In this document: in pieces, positions 8,683 to 16,195 of the stretch | Layout: every line of letters starts with the position of its first letter | Position numbering within the stretch: the stretch's first letter is position 1 | Assembly (NCBI RefSeq): GCF_023555495.1 | Contig: NZ_JALCZO010000002.1 | Coordinates: 434,001 to 498,000, forward strand | Origin: Polaribacter sp. Z022 | Lineage (GTDB): Bacteria > Bacteroidota > Bacteroidia > Flavobacteriales > Flavobacteriaceae | DNA length: 64,000 nt | Reading direction: 5' to 3' | Translations under genes and position numbers: made by a program | The notes under the pieces: model-generated | The model's database searches: none | What the model was told of the DNA's origin: nothing | What the model saw: only the letters and a program-made list of their open reading frames with translations

Positions 8683-9384
8683 ATGGGAAGTAAAAAGATT
8701 TTATTAGTTGAAGATGATCCAAATTTTGGAACAGTTTTAAAAGATTATTTAGCATTAAATGATTACAATGTAACACATGCTAAAGACGGTATAGAAGGAT
8801 TAATCATGTTTAAAAATAGTGATTATGACTTATGTATATTAGATGTTATGATGCCTCGTAAAGATGGTTTTTCATTAGCACAAGATATTAGAACAACAAA
8901 CAAAGAAGTGCCAATTATATTCTTAACAGCTAAAACATTAAAAGAAGATGTTTTAAAAGGGTATGCAGTTGGTGCAGACGATTATTTAAACAAACCTTTC
9001 GATTCTGAAGTACTATTGCATAAAATAAAAGCAATTTTACAAAGAAAAGATACAGATAAAAGCACAGAGTCTGAACAGTTTGAGTTTACAATAGGAAACT
9101 TTTTCTTTAATTCTAAATTAAGACATTTATCTATTGGAGAAACAGGAGAACCAATAAAATTATCACCTAAAGAAAGTAAATTGTTACGCATGTTAGCAAT
9201 TCATAAAAACGATTTAATGCCAAGAGAATTAGCATTAACAAAGATTTGGAGAGATGATAATTATTTTACATCAAGAAGTATGGATGTTTATATTGCTAAA
9301 CTTCGTAAATATTTAAAATTAGACGAAAACGTAGAGATTTTAAATATTCATGGAGAAGGGTTTAGAATGGTAGATAAATCTTAA
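8683..9384 (+). CDS. OmpR/PhoB-family response regulator, RprY-like
   Basis: A 233-residue DNA-binding regulator. The receiver domain (1-120) has the acidic pair VEDD, phospho-acceptor Asp about 52 in CILDVMMPRKDG, the Thr of FLTAKT and the Lys of KPF. The C-terminal winged helix (about 135-230) has the SPKESKLLRML and SRSMDVYIAKLRKYL segments typical of OmpR-type effectors. It forms an operon with the kinase upstream and is followed by a terminator. Target genes cannot be read from the window. Confidence 0.93.
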   Translation: MGSKKILLVEDDPNFGTVLKDYLALNDYNVTHAKDGIEGLIMFKNSDYDLCILDVMMPRKDGFSLAQDIRTTNKEVPIIFLTAKTLKEDVLKGYAVGADDYLNKPFDSEVLLHKIKAILQRKDTDKSTESEQFEFTIGNFFFNSKLRHLSIGETGEPIKLSPKESKLLRMLAIHKNDLMPRELALTKIWRDDNYFTSRSMDVYIAKLRKYLKLDENVEILNIHGEGFRMVDKS

Positions 9385-9408
9385 AAAACATTAACTTCCT
9401 TAAAAATT

Positions 9409-9441
9409 AACTCAATCTGATTATTTTCGGATTGAGTTTTT
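9409..9441 (+). terminator. Terminator after the two-component operon
   Basis: Perfect 9-bp stem AACTCAATC (9409-9417) and GATTGAGTT (9430-9438) with a 12-nt loop and T-run, 25 bp after the response regulator stop and just before the next gene. Confidence 0.88.
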
Positions 9442-9454
9442 GTATATTTATAAT

Positions 9455-10075
9455 ATGGCAGAATTTATTAAAATATATAAAGAAAATCCTAATCAAAAAG
9501 CAATAGATAAGGTTGTTAAGGTTTTAAAAAATGGAGGTTTGGTAATATATCCAACAGATACTGTTTATGGTTTAGGATGTGATATTACCAACAACAAAGC
9601 ATTAGAAAAAATTGCAAAAATTAAAGGAGTAAAGCTAGAAAAAGCTAAGTTTTCTTTTATTTGCAATAATTTAAGTCACTTATCAGATTACGTTAAGCAA
9701 ATAGATACTTCTACTTTTAAAATACTTAAAAGAGCTTTACCTGGTCCTTATACATTTATCTTACCAGGAAGTAAAAATTTACCAAAAGTTTTTAAAAAGA
9801 AGAAAACAGTTGGTATTAGAATACCAGATAATAATATTACAATTTCTTTAATCGAAAATTTAGGAAATCCTCTTGTAACAACATCTATTAGAGATGAAGA
9901 TGAGATTTTAGAATATACTACAGATCCAGAACTAATTTATGAAAAATGGGGAAAATTAGTAGACATTGTTATTGATGGTGGATATGGTGACAACCAAGGA
10001 TCTACAATTATAGATTTTACAGAAGGTTATCCAGAAGTAATTAGAGAAGGAAAAGGAAGTTTAGAGGTTTTGTAA
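9455..10075 (+). CDS. L-threonylcarbamoyladenylate synthase-like protein (Sua5/YciO/YrdC family)
   Basis: Makes threonylcarbamoyl-AMP for the t6A37 modification of tRNAs that read ANN codons, or belongs to the related YciO branch. The protein (206 residues from this start) shows the YrdC-fold markers GLVIYPTDTVYGLGCDI near the N-terminus, KRALPGPYTFILP in the middle, and VGIRIPDN and STIIDFT later. The single-domain length fits YrdC/YciO rather than two-domain Sua5. I chose ATG 9455; an in-frame TTG at 9440 lies inside the terminator T-run and would add MYIYN. TsaC and YciO cannot be told apart with certainty here. Confidence 0.87.
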   Translation: MAEFIKIYKENPNQKAIDKVVKVLKNGGLVIYPTDTVYGLGCDITNNKALEKIAKIKGVKLEKAKFSFICNNLSHLSDYVKQIDTSTFKILKRALPGPYTFILPGSKNLPKVFKKKKTVGIRIPDNNITISLIENLGNPLVTTSIRDEDEILEYTTDPELIYEKWGKLVDIVIDGGYGDNQGSTIIDFTEGYPEVIREGKGSLEVL

Positions 10076-10097
10076 ACTTATTTATTCATAAACTAAC

Positions 10098-10634
10098 GTG
10101 AATTTAATTTCTACTTTAATCGATAAAATTACCGCTAATAATCTTTGGGATAAGGAGTTTGTTTTACAGAGAAACGAATTTTTAAAAGAAAAAGGTACTA
10201 TAGATACTAATCTATATTTAGTAGTTACAGGAAGTTTAAGAATATTTGTTGTAGATGAATTTGAAGAACATACTATTAGGTTTGGTTATAAAGATAATTT
10301 AATAGCATCCTTAGATTCCTTTTTAAATGAACAGCCTTCAGATTTCTATATACAAGCACTAAAAAAAACCACAATAAAATCCATCAGTAAAAAAAAGTAT
10401 TTATCATTTATAAACTCATCTCAAGAATACAAAGAAATTTGGCTTTCTATATTAGAAAAGTTTGTTTTACAACAAATGGAAAGAGAAAGAGATATTTTAA
10501 CATCTTCACCCTTAGAAAGGTATAGGCGAGTTTTAAAAAGAAGTCCAAAATTGTTTCAAGAAATTCCAAGCAAGTACATTGCTTGTTATTTAAGAATGAC
10601 TCCAGAAACTTTATCTAGAATTAAAAAATCTTAA
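10098..10634 (+). CDS. Crp/Fnr-family transcriptional regulator
   Basis: A 178-residue protein with an N-terminal cyclic-nucleotide-binding-like beta barrel (about 20-110; LVVTGSLRIFVVDE, HTIRFGYKDNLIASLDSF) and a short C-terminal part ending in RMTPETLSRIKKS, which is the recognition-helix end of a Crp-type HTH. It is shorter than Crp (about 210), as are many flavobacterial Crp-like proteins. The start is GTG at 10098, 22 bp after the previous stop. Effector and targets are unknown. The next gene, a DinB-fold protein, lies 52 bp downstream and may be linked. Confidence 0.85.
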   Translation: MNLISTLIDKITANNLWDKEFVLQRNEFLKEKGTIDTNLYLVVTGSLRIFVVDEFEEHTIRFGYKDNLIASLDSFLNEQPSDFYIQALKKTTIKSISKKKYLSFINSSQEYKEIWLSILEKFVLQQMERERDILTSSPLERYRRVLKRSPKLFQEIPSKYIACYLRMTPETLSRIKKS

Positions 10635-10686
10635 TTTCAATCAATTTTTTTTTCAAATTTTATCTAGTAATTTGTAAAAAAAAACA

Positions 10687-11250
10687 ATGGTATCTACATC
10701 AAAACAATTAATACAAGATTTATTAGACCTTACTCACAAAAATTTAAATGACGTAGATAAATTTAAAAGTGAATCTATAAATTCTTTAAATTGGAAAGAG
10801 AATCTTAAAAGTTGGAGTGTCTTAGAATGTATTGAGCATCTAAATAGGTATGGAGATTCTTATATTCCAGAAATAGAAAATAAAATTAAAAATTCTAACT
10901 ATAAAAGTTCAGGAAAATTTACTAGTAATTGGTTAGGAAAGTATTTTAGTAAATCGGTTTCATACAATGAAAGTTTAAATAAAATGAAAACATTTAAATC
11001 TATGAATCCTTTAAATTCTAAACTAGATATTAATGTATTAGAAAAATTTATAAACCAACAAAACCAAATCATTAAATTATTAGAAAAGGCAAAAGATGTT
11101 GATTTAGATAAAACTAAAACTGCTATTTCAATTTCTAAATGGATTAAATTGAGGTTAGGAGATTCTTTTAGAGTATTAATTTTTCATAATGAAAGGCATA
11201 TAAAACAAGCACAAAAATCATTATTAAAATCTATTAGTGAGCTGTCTTAA
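10687..11250 (+). CDS. DinB-superfamily protein
   Basis: A 187-residue four-helix-bundle protein of the DinB/YfiT metal-binding group. Typical features are SWSVLECIEHLNRYGDSYIPEIE (metal-site His about residue 53) and the C-terminal FHNERHIKQAQKSL with the second and third candidate His ligands. The group includes thiol transferases and many uncharacterised stress proteins, so no reaction can be named. It follows the Crp-like gene on the same strand, a pairing seen in related bacteria. Confidence 0.75.
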   Translation: MVSTSKQLIQDLLDLTHKNLNDVDKFKSESINSLNWKENLKSWSVLECIEHLNRYGDSYIPEIENKIKNSNYKSSGKFTSNWLGKYFSKSVSYNESLNKMKTFKSMNPLNSKLDINVLEKFINQQNQIIKLLEKAKDVDLDKTKTAISISKWIKLRLGDSFRVLIFHNERHIKQAQKSLLKSISELS

Positions 11251-11284
11251 AAAAAACTAATAAAGAATAATATAAAAAAGATAA

Positions 11285-12283
11285 CTATTTTAAATTCTTA
11301 AACTTCTTTATACCTAAAACAAAATACTGCCAAACAATACTTGTATGTATATAGTAGTCTTGTTTTTTTGATAATTTTTTACGCTTACCTAAAAATTTAA
11401 AGAAATTTTTATAAAAACTAAAATGTGCTTTAACAATAGCCCAAGTATGTATTGGTCTTAGTTCTATCATAAATTTTATTCCAGCAATACCATCTAATAT
11501 TAAGCGAGAAAAAACTACAAATAAGAACCATTTTTTTGGAACATTTTTTACAATGTTTAATAAACTATTTCTAAAGTTTAAAAATGTTTTTTGCGGATTT
11601 GTTTCTTGTAAAGTAGCACCACCAACATGGTAAACAGAAGAGGAACCGACATATTTTATATTATAACCAATATTATGAGTTCTCCAACATAAATCTATTT
11701 CTTCTTGATGAGCAAAATAATCTTCATCTAAACCACCTAATTGATGATATACTTTAGAACGAATAAATAAACATGCACCAGAAGCCCAAAAAATATCGGT
11801 TTCATCATTAAATTGATTTTCATCATTTTCTAAATGATTAAAAACACGTCCTCTACAATAAGGATACCCAAATAAATCTACATAACCACCAGCTGCACCT
11901 GCATATTCAAATTTAGATTTATCCTTAAAATCTAACATTTTAGGTTGAATAATAGCAGTGTTTTTATCTCTATTAAAAACTTCTATAATTGGTTTTAACC
12001 AATTTTTAGTAACTTCTACATCAGAATTTAAAAGACAATATACATCTGCTTTTATTTCTTTTAAAGCATCATTATAACCTTTAGCATAACCACCATTAAC
12101 CTTGTTTTTAACAATTTTTACTGATGGATAAAATTCTTTAATAAATGAAATTGAATTGTCTGAAGAAGCATTATCTGCAACATAAATATCAGCTTCATTA
12201 GAGCTAAAATTTACAACAGATGGTAAGAACTGTTCAAGCAGTTTTTTTCCATTCCAATTTAATATGACTATTGCTATTTTCAA
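11285..12283 (-). CDS. Glycosyltransferase family 2
   Basis: A 332-residue GT-A-fold enzyme that transfers a sugar from a nucleotide donor to a surface polysaccharide or lipid. The N-terminus IAIVILNWNGKKLLEQFLPSV and ADNASSDNS (about residues 35-43) form the nucleotide-binding part; the DxD-like motif is LLNSDVEV (about 85-92); GGLDEDYFAHQEEIDLCWR holds the acceptor and catalytic acidic residues. Rhamnosyltransferase-like members share this layout. The C-terminal region is basic with hydrophobic stretches and probably touches the membrane. It stands alone between convergent and divergent neighbours. Confidence 0.88.
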   Translation of the reverse strand: MKIAIVILNWNGKKLLEQFLPSVVNFSSNEADIYVADNASSDNSISFIKEFYPSVKIVKNKVNGGYAKGYNDALKEIKADVYCLLNSDVEVTKNWLKPIIEVFNRDKNTAIIQPKMLDFKDKSKFEYAGAAGGYVDLFGYPYCRGRVFNHLENDENQFNDETDIFWASGACLFIRSKVYHQLGGLDEDYFAHQEEIDLCWRTHNIGYNIKYVGSSSVYHVGGATLQETNPQKTFLNFRNSLLNIVKNVPKKWFLFVVFSRLILDGIAGIKFMIELRPIHTWAIVKAHFSFYKNFFKFLGKRKKLSKKQDYYIHTSIVWQYFVLGIKKFKNLK

Positions 12284-12350
12284 GAGAGCAAAATTACATT
12301 TTAAAAATTACATTTTTGCATAAAGTTGTCTTAATAAAAAGGGTTTTTTA

Positions 12351-12797
12351 TTATTTGTAATTCGGAATTTCTTTTAAGAAAATATAAGTTTCGTTTTCAA
12401 AATCCATTTTGCAATAAAAATGTTCTAATCCATTTGTAACAACCAAATAATTAGCTTTTAATTTTAAATTATAACGTGCAATTTGATCAAAAGTATCTTG
12501 TGTTATTTTAATTTGTGGAGCTTTACATTCTACAATAATATCATGATTACCTTCTTTATTAAAAATTAAAATATCAGTTCTTTTTTTACGATTGTTAATT
12601 GTTAATTGTTTTTCTAGAGCAATTAATGTTGTGGGATATTTTTTTTCAGAAATTAAAAATTGTACAAAATGCTGACGAACCCATTCTTCTGGAGTTAAAA
12701 CCAAATATTTTTTTCTCAAATTATCAAAAATAAGCGTCTTATTTTCGCTACTTTTGAGTTTGAATTTATAATTAGGTAGATTGAGTTTTTGCATCAA
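12351..12797 (-). CDS. HsdR-N-like (PD-(D/E)XK) protein, partner of holA
   Basis: A 148-residue protein similar to the N-terminal nuclease domain of type I restriction R subunits. The segment KRTDILIFNKEG followed by HDIIVECKAPQIKITQDTFDQ shows the D...ExK core of a PD-(D/E)XK nuclease. It stands alone, without helicase, HsdM or HsdS, and starts 14 bp from the divergent holA gene, an arrangement conserved in Bacteroidetes. That position suggests a DNA-maintenance role rather than restriction; no experimental role is known to me. Confidence 0.8.
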   Translation of the reverse strand: MMQKLNLPNYKFKLKSSENKTLIFDNLRKKYLVLTPEEWVRQHFVQFLISEKKYPTTLIALEKQLTINNRKKRTDILIFNKEGNHDIIVECKAPQIKITQDTFDQIARYNLKLKANYLVVTNGLEHFYCKMDFENETYIFLKEIPNYK

Positions 12798-12811
12798 TCA
12801 AAAGTAAGAAA

Positions 12812-13813
12812 ATGAACGAAATAAGAAGTATAGTTTCAGATATTAAAAATGGTAACATAAAACCTATTTATTTTTTAATGGGTGAAGAACCATATTATAT
12901 TGATAAAATATCTGATTATATTGAAGAAAATGTTTTAGATGAAGCTGAAAAAGGTTTTAATCAGCAAGTAATGTATGGTAGAGATGCAACTATAGAAGAT
13001 ATTGTTTCTGCAGCAAAACGTTATCCAATGATGGCAGAAAGACAAGTCATTATTGTTAAAGAAGCTCAAGATTTAAGTAGAAATATAGAAAAACTAGTTT
13101 CATATGCTTTAAATCCTCAACCAACTACAGTTCTTGTTTTTAATTATAAATATAAAAAGTTAGATAAACGTAAAAAGTTGCATAAAGCAATTGTAAAATC
13201 TGGTTTAATTTATGAAAGTAAAAAGCTTTATGAAAATCAAGTATCAGATTGGATTCGTAGAGTTTTAAGTGGAAAAAAATATCAAATAGAGCCCAAAGCA
13301 GCTCAAATGTTGGTAGAGTTTTTAGGAACTGATTTAAGTAAAATATCTAATGAATTAGATAAGTTGATATTAATTTTACCAAAAGAAACTATTATTAATG
13401 ACACCCATATTGAAGAAAATATAGGAATTTCTAAAGATTTTAATAATTTCGAACTTAGAAAATCGGTAGGAGAGAAGGATATTTTAAAGGCAAATAGAAT
13501 TATTAATTATTTTGCTCAAAACCCAAAGAGTAATCCATTAATAATGACAATTTCATTATTAAATAATTTTTTTACGCAGTTACTTATGTTTCATGGTTTA
13601 CAAGATAAATCTAAGAGTTCTGTTGCTAAATCTTTAGGTGTTAGCCCTTACTTTGTTGATGAATATTTTTTAGCTGCTAGAAACTATCCAATGAGAAAGG
13701 TTGCACAGGTTATAGCTACCTTAAGAGATGCAGATGTAAAAAGTAAAGGAGTAGGAGCAAATCAAACTCAAAAAGATATTTTAAAAGAGTTATTATTTAA
13801 AATTTTACATTAA
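12812..13813 (+). CDS. holA: DNA polymerase III subunit delta
   Basis: The 333-residue clamp-loader delta subunit, which opens the beta sliding clamp. Recognisable parts are the N-terminal PIYFLMGEEPYYIDKISDYIE, the MMAERQVIIVKEA segment (about 70-82), VSDWIRRVL, and the C-terminal collar with SLLNNFFTQLLMFHGL and a terminal ADVKSKGVG..KDILKELLFKIL helix. Length matches the family. It is followed by a strong terminator at 13836-13870. Confidence 0.93.
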   Translation: MNEIRSIVSDIKNGNIKPIYFLMGEEPYYIDKISDYIEENVLDEAEKGFNQQVMYGRDATIEDIVSAAKRYPMMAERQVIIVKEAQDLSRNIEKLVSYALNPQPTTVLVFNYKYKKLDKRKKLHKAIVKSGLIYESKKLYENQVSDWIRRVLSGKKYQIEPKAAQMLVEFLGTDLSKISNELDKLILILPKETIINDTHIEENIGISKDFNNFELRKSVGEKDILKANRIINYFAQNPKSNPLIMTISLLNNFFTQLLMFHGLQDKSKSSVAKSLGVSPYFVDEYFLAARNYPMRKVAQVIATLRDADVKSKGVGANQTQKDILKELLFKILH

Positions 13814-13835
13814 AAAATAAATCTTATTAAAATTA

Positions 13836-13870
13836 AAAATCCAATCACAATTAAGTGATTGGATTTTTTT
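13836..13870 (+). terminator. Terminator after holA
   Basis: Stem AAAATCCAATCAC (ending 13848) and GTGATTGGATTTT (from 13855) with a 6-nt loop and T7 on the + strand. The A-run on the left makes it usable also for the leftward small gene ending at 13878. Confidence 0.92.
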
Positions 13871-13877
13871 ATTAATA

Positions 13878-14048
13878 CTAAAAACCGCTACCTGGGTCTT
13901 CTATACTCTGTGCTTGAGATTTTTGAGGATTTAAAATGAGGTAGGTTCCTAAAGCTGTTAAAGCAGCGTATTTACCATAGTTACCAATTTTTTTAAGAGC
14001 ATCTTTACGTGAAATGTCTTGTTTTTTATTTTCTATATTTTTATTCAT
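13878..14048 (-). CDS. Small conserved flavobacterial protein (56 aa)
   Basis: ATG at 14048 to TAG at 13878 gives 56 residues starting MNKNIENKKQDISRKDALKK, then a small-residue, weakly hydrophobic stretch (YGKYAALTALGTYLIL, about 26-39) and NPQKSQAQSIEDPGSGF. The SRKDALKK motif before a hydrophobic segment and an AQA-like cleavage site resembles a Tat-type signal with Lys in place of the second Arg. From memory, short proteins of this form recur in Flavobacteriaceae. It lies 22 bp downstream of the broken secreted protein gene on the same strand. Function unknown. Confidence 0.7.
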   Translation of the reverse strand: MNKNIENKKQDISRKDALKKIGNYGKYAALTALGTYLILNPQKSQAQSIEDPGSGF

Positions 14049-14070
14049 GATGTTTCTTTTTTTAATGTTA

Positions 14071-16188
14071 TTATTCTAAAATAATTTTTTTGCTAACCTT
14101 ACCAGATTCTGTTAAGATTCTTGTAAAATAAACTCCAGAAGCTAATTTTGGTAAAGAAATTTCTTTATTACCATTAGTCTCAAAAGAAGTAGTCATAACT
14201 TGTTTACCAAGTATATTAAATATAGAAACAGTAGATTTTCCTTGAGGTAAACCTATTATTTTAAGTGTAGATGCGTTTTGTTTAAAAATACTAATTGAAT
14301 TTAACGTAATATCATTTACTGATAAAGCACTTTGTGAAGTGTGTAAATAAAATCTACCAACACCATTTAAAGCTTCTGTTAAAGTAATTTTATACTCGCT
14401 ATTAACTTCATCTAAACGTGTAAATGTATTATTTTCTTTATCTTCAATAAAAACTTTAATTCCTGTAGGTAAGTTTAAAGTTTCTGTAGAAATTGAGATT
14501 TCAGTATTTGCAGTAGCTTCAACACCAATAGGAATTATCATAGATTCTAAATTCTGATTAGGTAATGCTTGTCTTTTAAAAGAAATTCCTTCATTATTTT
14601 CTATTAAATTCGAATAGATTCTTAAATCTGAAGAAACTCCATCAAACATACCTATATCAAATCTAGGATCTAATCCAGTTGTTTTTCCATCTAAATAATT
14701 AATAAATGTACTTTTACTGTTAGTTCCATCTGTTACTTTTAATTCAATTGAAGGATTAGAGTTTTTATAAAAAGGAATCATAGATTGATGACTTTGCATA
14801 GCTTCTGTAATTGAAGCATTTCCAGAAGAAACATTAGAATTTACAAAAAATGCTTGACCAGGGTGAATATATCCTGTTGTTAAATCATCATAAGAACTTG
14901 TAGATGCATTCCAAACATAAATTGCCTGAAAACCAGAAGATAAGTTTGAAGTATTTGTAGAAATAAATGTAGCAATATTAATATAAGAAGGGTATGGGTT
15001 ACCAATCATATTCCATTTATTAACATCTTGAGAAATAGCTGTAGATACATCTGATGTAGGAAAAGTTCCTGTAAAAGTATAATTACCACTTTCAGTTCTT
15101 TTTAAAGAATATCCAACTCCATCACCAAATGTTGTAGCAGAACCTCCAGATTGAAAGTATGTCCAATGACCAGTTGTACCATCTGCAGTTCCATTTTGAT
15201 AAGTAGCAATAGCTCTATTATCTGTATTAATTACACCAGTTGCAATATTATTATTAGCAACCCAAGTATCATCATATTGTTCTCCAGTAACAGGAGAAGA
15301 AACTAAATGCCAATCAGTATCACCAACATGAACATTATAGTTTATTGTACCAGCAAAAGTTGAATTAGCAATTAAAGATGCACCAGAATTAATAGTTGCT
15401 TTATTAATTGTAACAGCTGCAGAGGCTGTTGGTTGGTTTGTAACCATTGGTATGTATACATTATGTGTTGCTGTAGGCACACCTTCTGTCCAGTTAGTAG
15501 CAGTAGCCCAATCATTATCTGTAGTACCAGTCCAAGTATTTGGGTAACTTCTATCTCCACTAAAAGTTACATCTGTTGTCCCTGGATTTCCACTAGAAAT
15601 ACCATCACCAATTGCTTCATCAGAACGAAATGTATTAGTGTCGTTTAAGTAAGTAACAACAAATTTAAAATTGTCATTAGCTGTTATACCTATTTCAGAA
15701 AAATCTACATCAAAAGTATAAATAGCACTAGTTGTAGTTGCTGTAGGACTTAAGTTAGCAGATGTTTAATAAGTAAAATTATTTACGTTATCTAATAACC
15801 ATAAACCAGCAAAATTTTGATCGAAAGCTATTGCATAATCAGCTTCAAAACCAGCAGGGAAATTTACTGTAGATCTATTTGTACCATCAAAACCAGAAAC
15901 CCCTCTTCTTAATCCATCTGCAGTATCTGTAAAGGTAGATGTATTAGAAAAACCTCCAGATTTAGAGTCAATATAAATAACCATAGTATTATTAAGATCT
16001 CCTAAACCTTTGTTTAAAGTAAATGAGATTTGTGTACCATTGTCTGTTATTTGGATGTTCCCAGATCCTCCAAAAACATCTCCAAAACCAGAATTTCCAT
16101 TTCCAGAATAAGTTACTTGTGCTTGTACTACAAAGCAGAATAGTAAACTAATTACTGTTAAAAAATAATTTTTTTTCATAATTTTCAT
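14071..16188 (-). pseudogene. Type IX secreted protein with one internal stop codon
   Basis: One minus-strand frame runs from ATG 16188 to TAA 14071 (706 codons) and is interrupted only by TAA at 15766-15768. Before it lie a signal peptide (FLTVISLLFCFVVQAQ) and about 120 residues of a glycine-rich beta domain; after it the same frame continues at once as TSANLSPTATTTSAIYTFDV and remains open to the end, finishing in a type IX sorting domain (SVNDITLNSISIFKQNAS, GLPQGKSTVSIFNILGKQVM, LASGVYFTRIL). CAA to TAA (Gln at codon 141) would be the simplest change. Without the C-terminal tail the translated 140-residue part could not be anchored by the type IX system. It is the last gene of the leftward starch cluster, 7 bp after the amylase gene, so it was probably a surface starch-binding protein. 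Confidence 0.85.
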
Positions 16189-16195
16189 TTTTAGA

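Noticed and set aside
12351..12797. Remnant of a type I restriction system
   Set aside because: No HsdM, HsdS or helicase part nearby; the short form next to holA recurs in the phylum and is better seen as a stand-alone protein.
14071..15480. A separate 469-residue secreted-protein gene starting at GTG 15480
   Set aside because: The frame is open upstream to 15765 with coherent protein sequence and lacks its own signal peptide, so it is the distal part of the gene starting at 16188.
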